NCBI GenBank assembly: GCA_003427395.1
Contig: BFEA01000151.1
Span: 851,440-876,313 of the forward strand
Reading direction: 5' to 3'
DNA: 24,874 nt
Origin: Chara braunii
Lineage: Eukaryota; Streptophyta; Charophyceae; Charales; Characeae
Below are positions 17,812 to 24,874 of the stretch, in pieces. How positions within the stretch are numbered: the stretch's first letter is position 1; the number at the start of each line of letters is the position of its first letter. The notes under the pieces were generated by a model. That model worked only from the letters and a program-made list of their open reading frames with translations, ran no database searches and was not told where the DNA came from. The translations under genes were made by a program, and so were the position numbers.

Positions 17812-18200
17812 GCATGGCGGTCTTTGGGTGCGCATGGCATCTGTGAGTGGGGACGGGGTTGATAAGTGATGCGTGAGACGTAGCTAGTATGTGAGGCGAC
17901 GACATTGTCCAAGATCTGTTCATACTGCAGGGAGTTGTTGATGTCACCAGCGACATCATAGATAGTAGGTTAGATAGGATCTGCCAGCTGTAGTCCGGAC
18001 GATGAGCACCAAATAAGATATCATCATTGGTTCTTCGTTGGTGATGATGATGATAAGACGTTACCAACATTATCAATTATGAACTCTTGGTGTGAAACTC
18101 GTGATGCAATTCTGTTGTTGGTTAGAGGTCATGACTATCTGGTCTTGTGTATATGATGTTGTTTGATTGTTGGAGCTCGCTATTGCTCATCTTCCTTACA
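17812..18200 (+). repeat. 400-bp dispersed repeat, copy C
   Basis: A more diverged copy of the repeats at 15381 and 15868. It keeps GGTTCTTCGTTG, GATGCAATTCTGTTGTTGG, ATGATGTTGTTTGATTG and the ending GCTATTGCTCATC before a TTA tract. The start (GCATGG) and end match those of copies A and B, so the unit boundaries are consistent in all three. Confidence 0.7.
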
Positions 18201-18201
18201 T

Positions 18202-18229
18202 GTTATTATTATTTTTATTTTATTATTAA

Positions 18230-18263
<34 letters not shown>

Positions 18264-18291
18264 GTTATTATTATTACTATTATTATATTAA
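18202..18291 (+). repeat. (TTA)n microsatellite 4, tail of copy C
   Basis: About 25 TTA/ATT units, slightly interrupted, directly following repeat copy C. Confidence 0.85.
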
Positions 18292-18483
18292 TGAAATCAG
18301 ACTCGACTGTATTCACACTTTTCATGCATGCAAGCATGTGTGCAGTAGACCAGTAACAAGCGTCCAATCATATCTCAGAGATATGGTAACCAAGGATACG
18401 GTTCATACTCAAAGTTTACTCCAATGGCTATGCCGCATCAACGCTCAACAACTCTTCATGCGTTACTGTGTCCCAACGTCGCT

Positions 18484-18567
18484 GTTCACACACATACACA
18501 GGATCACACAAGGTATCCCACACGCTGGCACCCTTGCTCACACACACACTCACTCATGCACAAACTC
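18484..18567 (+). repeat. CA-rich degenerate microsatellite
   Basis: Repeated CACA blocks are separated by short unrelated segments. Confidence 0.5.
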
Positions 18568-19020
18568 AGCCACGGCCGCTCAACCCTGTAGGTTGTGGCT
18601 GCACGGCCTCTTCGGCCACTTCGTCTTCAGACAACCTGCGGACTACCTTCGCACAAGGCGCTGTAGCAGTGCTTCTGCATGGCTTACGTAGCGAATGAAT
18701 GAATGGTTGGGCTCTGCCACTTGATATATACTCCTGCATCTCGTTGGTCTGACCCCTTTTCATACCTGTAGTGCACACAGTCCCAGGTGGTGCTTGCCTG
18801 ACTGGACTAGAACTGACTGGTACAGGGACTGCTGACTCAGCATGGGTAGACTCCACCACCTGCCCACTTGCACCAGCCTAATCGTGGGCAACTTCGGAAG
18901 GGCCACTACTAGGACCTTTCAGAAGCTTCAGTTCTGGCCTTTCTGATACTGTAGTAGTTACGACCTTGACCTTTCCGGACTGTAACAGCTGCAGCCTGCT
19001 GACCCTGCGGTAGTCTACCT
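18566..19020 (-). pseudogene. Possible protein-coding remnant, minus strand, unidentified
   Basis: No family recognised. On the minus strand two frames with ordinary amino-acid composition follow one another: one with GQGRNYYSIRKARTEASE (about 18930-18990) and one with VVESTHAESAVPVPVSS running on to an NEMQEYISSGRA motif (18566-18859). Adjacent stops near 18920 and a frame change separate them. The composition is more protein-like than that of surrounding DNA, but this may be chance. A decayed element gene is the likeliest explanation. Confidence 0.25.
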
Positions 19021-19347
19021 ACTAATACAGATACTCAGACCACAAGGCAGACATACACAGACGAGTGAACAGATAGTCCGGACAGACAAAAACAACCAAG
19101 CAAAACACGCAGGCGTGCAAACATAGGACACTCACACACACTGAGAAGGGAACAAACTGTTAGAAGAAAGGCTCGGGGTGTCTGTGCTAATAGTAAAAAG
19201 GGGCACACACTCGCTGGCCCTGGGTTCAGGGGAATGATTCTCCTATATCAGGATACCAATGCATTGCTATTTCGGGTACGAAAACAGTCTTGTGGGCTCT
19301 CAATGAAATGTCGTTGTGTGGAAGTTGTTTTACTTTATTCCATTCTA
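19021..19347. other. Gene-free spacer
   Basis: CAGACA-like remnants occur near 19030-19100. The remainder has no coding or RNA signal that I can support. Confidence 0.5.
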
Positions 19348-19348
19348 C

Positions 19349-19397
<49 letters not shown>

Positions 19398-19412
19398 GTT
19401 ATTATTATTATC
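19348..19412 (+). repeat. (TTA)n microsatellite 5
   Basis: About 20 TTA units in the same orientation as the others. The upstream flank is not the 400-bp repeat. Confidence 0.9.
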
Positions 19413-19950
19413 AGATAATATTCCTTCAGTAAGCATGTGATCTCAACCAATCTTGTGGCCGCCCTAAGTGAAGGCAGGCCTGAATGACCATGAGGGGTCA
19501 TTGCCTCGGTATTTCTAGTAAGGGGCTTGGATGGTGGTTGTGGACTAAATGATTGGAGTACGAGTGGGCTTCACCCTGGGTTGTTTTAGGCAAAGACAAT
19601 TGGTAACATGCATCGTTGTACCTTAATGCGCACTGAATGTGAGGCAGGCGTAATATGAAGTGACCACATGGCGCTTAGGACGCAGCATAGCTAGCGCATC
19701 ACGGACATTATGTGGTGTGGGGTACAATCGGGCAAATGAGGTACTGGCAGGCTATGGCTAGGCACACCAAACAACATGCAGGCACCCTCATGGTCTTGCT
19801 GGCAGGGCAGCGATCACACACAAATGACCCTTGAGACACGCATGTGGACCAAAGGGAAGGGGGAAGAAGGAGTGAAAAGAGAAGAGAAAGCAACAGGGGA
19901 AGGGTTTACTCTTTGGTCATTCAGAGATGATGACGGGATACTACTTCCAG
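19413..19950. other. Gene-free spacer
   Basis: Mixed-composition DNA with no ORF, RNA gene or repeat that I can support. Confidence 0.5.
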
Positions 19951-19978
19951 TTATTATAACTATTATTTATCGTTATTG

Positions 19979-20029
<51 letters not shown>
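19951..20029 (+). repeat. (TTA)n microsatellite 6
   Basis: About 20 TTA units, preceded by a degenerate ATTATTT run, in the same orientation as the other five. Confidence 0.9.
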
Positions 20030-20030
<1 letters not shown>

Positions 20031-20208
20031 TGTTATTTTGCTATTGCTATTGTTTGGACATCATATGTTAAACAGAGATCAGAGATGAACATGCGGGGCA
20101 TCGGAGAGGAGAGAGACATTATCACCGTATGATGGTGCCTACCTCCTCCGTCCTTCTCCATTTCCATCATCGGTTGATCCTCTCAAATCCCAATCTCTGC
20201 GACCATAG

Positions 20209-20565
20209 ATGTCCGATGGTATGATTTTCACTAAAATAATTTCGGGTCTTGCTAACTTTAAAAATTCAGACAATCCATTGCGTAGACTAGGTGTGACCGA
20301 TAACAGGGCGATTGCAGGAGCTCTGCCGGAGTTCAAGAGGAACTCTGGAGGCAAGGAACTGTAAGGTACGTGCCACGTATTCCTTTCTCGTATCCCTTAC
20401 TTGCTACAACTCTCTATCAGGATGCATGCATGGGTGCATGTTATACATCCTTTTGTTTTCTTCAGGAGTAAAAACCTTCAAGAAGAATTGAATAAACTTA
20501 TGATTGAAGTAAAAATTCTGCCTGATGGAAGAAAGGAACCTAAGAAGAACCGAGAAGTAACCTAG
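20209..20565 (+). CDS. Two-exon hypothetical gene (exons 20209-20360 and 20466-20565; 83 aa)
   Basis: No family recognised. Exon 1 opens with ATG TCC GAT right after a TAG and stays open to 20360. The donor GTAAGG begins at 20361 and reading on gives an immediate TAA. The 105-nt intron ends in a pyrimidine-rich TTTTGTTTTCTTCAG at 20465. Joining CT to G restores a Leu codon (phase 2), and exon 2 stays open to TAG 20563. The protein has a mixed first half (motifs KIISGLANF, RRLGVTDN, ALPEFKR) and a Lys/Glu-rich second half (LQEELNKLMIEVKILP, then KKNREVT) that looks helical and basic. An AG at 20207-20208 directly precedes the ATG and follows a T/C-rich stretch, so this could instead be the last two exons of a longer gene. 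It lies between a microsatellite and the hairpin array, whose first hairpin starts 29 bases after the stop. Confidence 0.5.
20361..20465 (+). other. Intron of the two-exon gene
   Basis: A GT-AG intron of 105 nt, pyrimidine-rich throughout its middle and right half. The splice restores an open frame in phase 2. Confidence 0.5.
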
Positions 20566-20593
20566 TCTGCCTGGGGTTGAAACATAAAGTCAT

Positions 20594-22127
20594 GTGATGG
20601 AGGCCCTCGTAGGGTCGTTACACTGCTTGTATGAGCTTACTAAACTGAATGATGGGGTGCTCGCCGTGCGAAGTTACCCTGCCATTCATCCGACTAAAGT
20701 GACAGTTTGATGAAATGTCTGCTTGATTTCAGCGTTTGTGATGGGAGGCTGCCGTGCAATCCTCTCATTACATTACAGGCTAGGTCTACGAAGTAATCCG
20801 GTACTTACGTAAGGTCGTCAAGCTGCTTGCATGGAATAACCAAGGCAAATGATAGGGTACTCGCCGTGCGAGTTACCCTGCCATTCGTCTGACTAAAGTA
20901 ACAAATTGGTGTAATGATTGTTTGACTCTGACATTGGTAGTGAGGAGGTGCCGTGCATCTTCCCTATTGACCTGCAGGTTACATTGACAAAAGCCAAGTG
21001 ATCCGGTACTCCCGTGGGGTACACTTCTTCAATTATTGACAACAACTAAGTTAATCCGGTACTCCCGTGGGGTACACGACTTCAAACATCTAACGAAAGC
21101 AAAGTTAATTCACTACACTCGTGGGGTACGTGTCTTCAACGACTAACAAAGGCAAAAGGTAGCAGGAGGCTCCTGTGGGGTTCTCCTATCACCGATTGAA
21201 CCAATCTAGGAAAGGAATTGAGTACTCCCGGGTGAGTACTCGAACCCCTAAGCTTGGGTTGATTTGTCCGACTTACCGTGGGGGTCAACATACCTTTTGT
21301 TCAGTTAGGATGCATAGGCAAGATAGGTGGACGGTCGGGATAACTCAACCAAAAGTTGTTTTGATTGATCTCCTACGGATCAAACTGGTAGTGAGTGGGA
21401 TGGCTTCCGGGAGGGTTATCCTAATACTTGTTTGATTTGGGAATCGACTAATTGGGGGGTATGAATGAGGCGATTGTGTTTTGGACAGTAGAGGGATACT
21501 CCCGGGTGAGTAACCCTACTACTTGTTCAGGTATGACTGATGGATGGTATGTGTAAAAGTTACGACCTATCTAACGTTAGACCAGGGTATGAAAGGCTCC
21601 CGTGGGGTCATCCCATTATTTCTCTGACTTCACCCTAACAAGCCAGGTAAGGTACTCCTGCAAAGAGAGGATCTTGGGTTTGCCAGAGTCCACTAAAACA
21701 ATCCTAGCTCGTCTGACTCTAAGAAAGTAGTAGGGTGACTCCTGTAGGTTCATCCTATTACACTTTTTAAGGATAGACTGAGCTCTGATCAAGGAGTAAT
21801 AGGAGGCTTCCGTGAAGACCGCCTATTACTAACTTTAATTCTGTATTGACGTCTGGACTTGAAATGTTTTCTGAATATTGGATCAAGTGTTGAGACGATT
21901 CAACATAGGCCTCCTAACTATCTGCTTAACTAATAAAATGATACTCCCGGGTGAGTTATCCAATCGCTCGCACTAGAATGCATGAGCTGCTTGGTTGCAT
22001 GAGAACTGCATGAACTTTGAAGGGTGACTGAGTGCTCCTGTGGGGCTACTCGACTACTCCTTTGACTAACCGTTTTGCCTGGAATTGATCAAGTAGTGGA
22101 AGATTCCCGGGTGAATCAGCCTACTAC
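20594..22127 (+). repeat. Array of about 20 short hairpins with constant loop and variable paired arms
   Basis: Hairpins lie at 20594-20621, 20648-20686, 20738-20771, 20848-20885, 20936-20972, 21006-21022, 21059-21075, 21158-21193, 21220-21241, 21258-21289, 21365-21383, 21388-21427, 21487-21523, 21585-21614, 21727-21761, 21796-21829, 21940-21960, 22030-22051 and 22093-22127; a palindrome at 20804-20813 and a degraded unit near 21110-21132 also fit. Two apical types recur: CGT or TGT closed by C/G pairs (as in CTCC-CGT-GGGG), and CCGGGT closed by CTC/GAG or a similar stem. The outer arms differ between units but remain complementary, for example GTAATAGGAGG with GCCTATTAC and GTAGTAGGGTGA with TCATCCTATTAC. 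The separating spacers are mostly unlike each other, with occasional CTGACT-like words. No coding frame crosses the array. I do not recognise the family. Confidence 0.75.
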
Positions 22128-22166
22128 TTGCGTATATCAGGACAAGAAGAAGAGAAATGAAAAATC

Positions 22167-22701
22167 GGAGTGCTACATCGGGAGCGACTCCAAAGGTCCT
22201 TTAAAAGGAGCGGAAAAAAATGTGAATACCGCGGGAAAAAGGATTTGAAAAGAAAAAAGTTCCGCGTAGCCTCAACTCATTGATAGACTCTTATGGGAGA
22301 AACCGCCTCTGGCTTGAGTTGATCTCAGCTAAACTACCGCGTAAGCACGAACGGGTGTGCTTATCCGCTAGAGAGAAAATGCAAGGACTAAGAGCAGGGA
22401 AAATAAGAGTTCCCTAAGACAACTTAGGACATAGACAAGAGACTCCTTGAATAAAAGGAGGAAGAGCGACAAACGACTTAGGGTAGGTAGAAGTTAGGGG
22501 GTTAGACTTTGGAATGTTGACCCCTAAGCTCACAGACAAGATCTAAGGGTTTGACCCTTAGATATTTACATGTGGGAAATCGAGTAGCGGTGTTGAATCT
22601 TTTGTTGATCTGTGTGTGTGCAGGTCCCTGTTTTGATCTACTGCAATTGAAAAAAAGTCCTTCAAAGAGGACTCAATTTTTCTGTTATCTCTCGATAACA
22701 G
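22167..22701. repeat. Hairpin-rich continuation beyond the array
   Basis: Further strong inverted repeats without the CGT or CCGGGT apex: GGAGT..ACTCC (22167-22191), TAAGCAC..GTGCTTA (22342-22363), ATCTAAGGGT-TTG-ACCCTTAGAT (22541-22563, perfect 10 bp) and CTGTTATC-TCTC-GATAACAG (22682-22701, perfect 8 bp). Another, AGTCC..GGACT with flanking A and T runs, lies at about 22649-22682. A splice-acceptor-like TGTGTGTGTGCAG lies at 22611-22623. No ORF is supported. Confidence 0.6.
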
Positions 22702-23359
22702 GTCGGTCGTTGTCGATTCAACTTTTTCCGCCTTGACTTGATACCTACATCTAAAATCAAACCCTGTGGTCAGTAAAACTGTCTTCTGTGGTCGTTGCCT
22801 AAATGGTCCTGGTTACTCTCAATGGTCCTTTGAATAAGTGTGAGGGGGCTGGATTTGCATCTAAGGAAAGATAGGGTTGTCATGCATGGTTTGGGGAGTG
22901 AGGGACAATGTCAATGGTTGGTGGTTAACGTCGTTAGTACATGGCATGTGAACTGTTTTTGCATTATGTTGTGCAGGTCTGTCTTGTGTATGGTTTGGAT
23001 TGGACTGGGATTGACATCGTGAAGAGTCTAGACGTTCAACACTTGTGAAAGTGGAAACGGTTCTCAGCGGTAATACCTCGATATTCATAATCAAGTCTTA
23101 TATAACTTCTATATTATCTGATGATCAGTCATACATTAAGTAGAATAAAATATCTTTGGTAGTGACAAGGTATTTTGTTCATTGATCACAGAGGTCAGAA
23201 GGAGAAAGTGTTTTGGGAACAAAAGCGGAGATAGACGACCATCTCAAAGTTCGGCCTGAATATCTAACGGGTCAGTCGTAGGCGTCTTACCGCGCGTGCC
23301 CCATTTTGTGCTATAACGATCGAGCAAACGCCCTCGACCGACCTACCTCTACTCAGGCA
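22702..23359. other. Gene-free stretch upstream of a TATA box, possible LTR U3
   Basis: No protein or RNA gene is recognised. A TTGTGCAG acceptor-like site lies near 22978. The stretch lies directly upstream of a good TATA box and a leader intron, so it could be promoter DNA of the second retroelement. Confidence 0.4.
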
Positions 23360-23366
23360 TATAAAA
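23360..23366 (+). promoter_or_regulatory. TATA box (TATAAAA)
   Basis: A perfect TATAAAA sits in GC-rich surroundings, with a GT-AG leader intron and a gag frame downstream. Transcription would be expected to start about 25-30 bases later, inside the tRNA-like segment. Confidence 0.55.
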
Positions 23367-23378
23367 GCCTTCGCACGT

Positions 23379-23438
23379 GGGCCGGTAGCTCAGCAGGGAT
23401 ACGCCTTCCTGAGGGTGGTGACATCCCCTTGGGTAGAG
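23379..23438 (+). other. tRNA-like leader segment with A-box match
   Basis: TAGCTCAGCAGG at 23386-23397 matches the A-box consensus and follows GGGCCGG, as in a tRNA acceptor arm. No good B box follows and the cloverleaf is incomplete. It sits at the expected transcription start downstream of TATA and ends at a splice donor. This is the same arrangement of TATA then A-box as near 13307-13360. Confidence 0.4.
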
Positions 23439-23659
23439 GTAAGTTTACCTCGCGCCGCCCCGACCTGTCGTGGAGCGTCGTGAGAGGTATAGCCGGCGCG
23501 CACGGTCGGAGTGGTGACTAGTTGATTCTTCGAAAATAAATCTTGCGTGAGACGACCGTGAGGTTCAGCGCCCCCCTCAGAGCGCGGGACCGCCGCGCGC
23601 GACATTGTGCAGTAAAAGAGAAGCATTGTTTGATTTTGTTGTTGATCGTTGCCTTGCAG
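23439..23659 (+). other. Candidate 5' leader intron
   Basis: The donor is GAG|GTAAGT at 23439, an excellent consensus. The acceptor is GTTGCCTTGCAG ending at 23659 after a T-rich stretch. The length is 221 nt. The interior is very GC-rich (GCGCG runs near 23580-23600). Confidence 0.5.
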
Positions 23660-23818
23660 CCTCCCTGAATGCCTAATGACACTAAGCACTAATCTGCTAT
23701 TTGTCCTAACCCTTCACTTATACTAAGCAAACAACACATACGAATTCTGATTAGTTTGTTGTTCTATGTGTGAACGCTAATCCGAATTTTTTTTATTTTT
23801 TAATTTTTAATTTTTTTT

Positions 23819-24665
23819 TTGATGAAAAGAGCCTTACAAAATGGGCCTACTTCAATCAGTCAGGGGACGGGCCCCGAAGGCCTGATTGGACACGGAGTTG
23901 AGGAGGCGAGGAAGGCTGCAGAGGCAGCTGGTTCAGAGATGGAGAGGTTGAAAAAGGAGGTGGCAAAAGAAACTAGAATACCTGCAAGCAAACAACACTC
24001 CTAGGAAGACAAGATGACTTCAATGGAGGGCAGATTGTCCAGCATTGAGGCCAAGCTGTCCTCCCTTGACAAATTTTCTACAGTCATTTGTCTGTGTCTT
24101 CCTCCTCCTCCTATGTCCCCACCTACACCTACTCCTACACATCATGTTGCACCCTATTCGCATGCAAGGTCGTCTACTGCTGCATCATCCCAAACCAGTA
24201 GCCCCACGAGCAGACTGGCTACACCTCTAAAGTTGCAGTATCTGCAGCTTGTGGCAGGGCACCCGAGGACTTTTGAGGCTAAAGTGACTGCAGGCCTAGG
24301 CCAGCAGAAATCGAGGCACCCAATACATTCCAACCTGACACATTCACCGGGGATGACCCCAAAGTGGATGTAGCAGATTAGACTGCCTCAATGAGATGGT
24401 ACCTCAAGGAACTCACTTGCCCAGAGGTTACCAAGGTGCAGTCCATTGTGGCCTGCTTGGGAGGGCCTGCACTTCAGTGGACTACTTCCTAGGCCAATAA
24501 GGCCCCAAAACAGCTGGTCGATTGGGCTGTTACAACTTATTGGATCAGATATTTAAGAGTCTGGAGGAGAGGTTTGCCAATCGAGAGAGAGCCAAGGAAA
24601 CTGTTGCAGAGCGGTTAGGCCAGTCACAATGGCAGGGATCCCTCTCCAAGCTCTACGCAGGCTAA
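23819..24665 (+). pseudogene. gag: Gag of a second LTR retrotransposon, decayed and truncated
   Basis: Gag would form the particle of a different LTR element from the one at 2497. The N-terminal part (23819-24090, frame 2) is an Ala/Glu/Lys-rich helix with a TAG at 24002, and continues as a heptad-like SSIEAKLSSLD segment. A Pro/Thr/Ser-rich linker follows. The capsid-like domain starts near 24301 in frame 1: FQPDTFTGDDPKVDVAD, then SMRWYLKEL, then GGPALQW and NKAPKQLVDWA. Stops lie at 24379 (TAG) and 24490 (TAG). A shift to frame 3 near 24536 continues it as LDQIFKSLEERFANRERAKE and WQGSLSKLYA. It is cut at 24663-24686 by a T33 tract before any zinc knuckle or Pol. The leader signals at 23360-23659 are in the right place to belong to it. 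Confidence 0.75.
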
Positions 24666-24681
24666 CCTCTACCTCTGGGTT

Positions 24682-24685
<4 letters not shown>

Positions 24686-24718
<33 letters not shown>
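24686..24718 (-). repeat. T33 tract, probable poly(A) tail of a minus-strand retroposon
   Basis: Thirty-three consecutive T interrupt the gag pseudogene. Read on the minus strand this is an A33 tail at the 3' end of the sequence 24719-24874. Confidence 0.6.
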
Positions 24719-24874
24719 CCCTAAAAACCCCTCGTCGTGTCAGTGTTAGTGGTGTTGATAAGACCAGATACCGCTAGCACCGGGGGAGGGGCTCCGTCTA
24801 TTGGTGGGGAGCTTCACCTGCTGGAAAGCGGGTCCAGCGTCCCTTATACAGACTGACAAAATGAAGTACATCAG
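24719..24874 (-). mobile_element. Partial SINE or LINE 3' end (minus strand), runs off the window
   Basis: The sequence is unlike the gag around it and is joined to it by the A33 tail, as for a retroposon inserted in the opposite orientation. The left end and the target-site duplication lie beyond 24874, so it cannot be assigned to a family. Confidence 0.4.

Noticed and set aside
15028-20029. Poly-Asn, poly-Ile, poly-Leu or poly-Tyr ORFs across the TTA tracts
   Set aside because: They are translations of microsatellites, found in every frame without stops.
20594-22127. CRISPR-like array
   Set aside because: The units share only a short apex, the arms differ, spacing is irregular, and the surroundings are eukaryotic with introns and LTR elements.
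22649-22700. Rho-independent style terminator (stem followed by T run)
   Set aside because: It is a bacterial signal with no meaning in this eukaryotic setting. The T run is part of an A/T-flanked hairpin.
24719-24733. Telomere-like CCCTAAAAACCCC after the T tract
   Set aside because: There is only one imperfect unit, with no tandem repetition.

Overview
The window looks like repeat-dominated nuclear DNA of a eukaryote in the green lineage. The evidence is a Ty3/gypsy-type LTR retrotransposon, GT-AG introns with pyrimidine-rich acceptors, long (TTA)n microsatellites and no operon structure. From the style of the Gag and Pol proteins I suspect a charophyte alga such as Chara, but this is recognition by eye, not proof. 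Apart from one short two-exon reading frame, everything that can be named is a mobile element or its debris.

Positions 1 to about 12180 hold one large, decayed, sense-oriented Ty3/gypsy element. The order is: a 5' leader; two diverged tandem copies of an unrecognised protein of about 260 residues (360-1110 and 1396-2193); gag with a CCHC knuckle; aspartic protease (DTGA); reverse transcriptase (YIDD); RNase H; integrase (zinc finger and D,D-35-E); then an extra ORF downstream of integrase (8901-11011) that is itself Gag-like, with a capsid-like start, a long coiled coil and its own CCHC knuckle. Two candidate introns whose lengths are multiples of three (1072-1395 and 8736-8876) have flanks in the same reading frame. 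The second carries the integrase stop codon. A polypurine tract sits at 12165-12175. About 14 in-frame stops, each one transition from a sense codon, plus about five frameshifts show the element is dead.

Positions 12180-14400 hold a putative 3' LTR or other regulatory DNA: hairpins, two tRNA-like segments in opposite orientations, a T25 splice-acceptor-like tract, a short ORF and a purine-only stretch with a 100-bp tandem repeat. Positions 14400-20030 are a gene-poor microsatellite landscape. Six (TTA)n tracts all lie in the same orientation, and three of them end copies of one 400-bp dispersed repeat. There is also a degenerate CAGA-type tract.

Positions 20209-20565 hold a small two-exon reading frame (83 aa). 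It is followed by the most unusual part of the window: about 20 short hairpins between 20594 and 22127, with a constant apical CGT/TGT or CCGGGT and arms that differ from one hairpin to the next yet stay complementary. Four more conventional perfect or near-perfect hairpins continue to 22701. Positions 23360-24665 look like the start of a second retroelement: a TATA box, a tRNA-like A-box segment, an intron with a strong GTAAGT donor and a decayed gag. That gag is cut off by T33, which is probably the poly(A) tail of a minus-strand retroposon running off the window.
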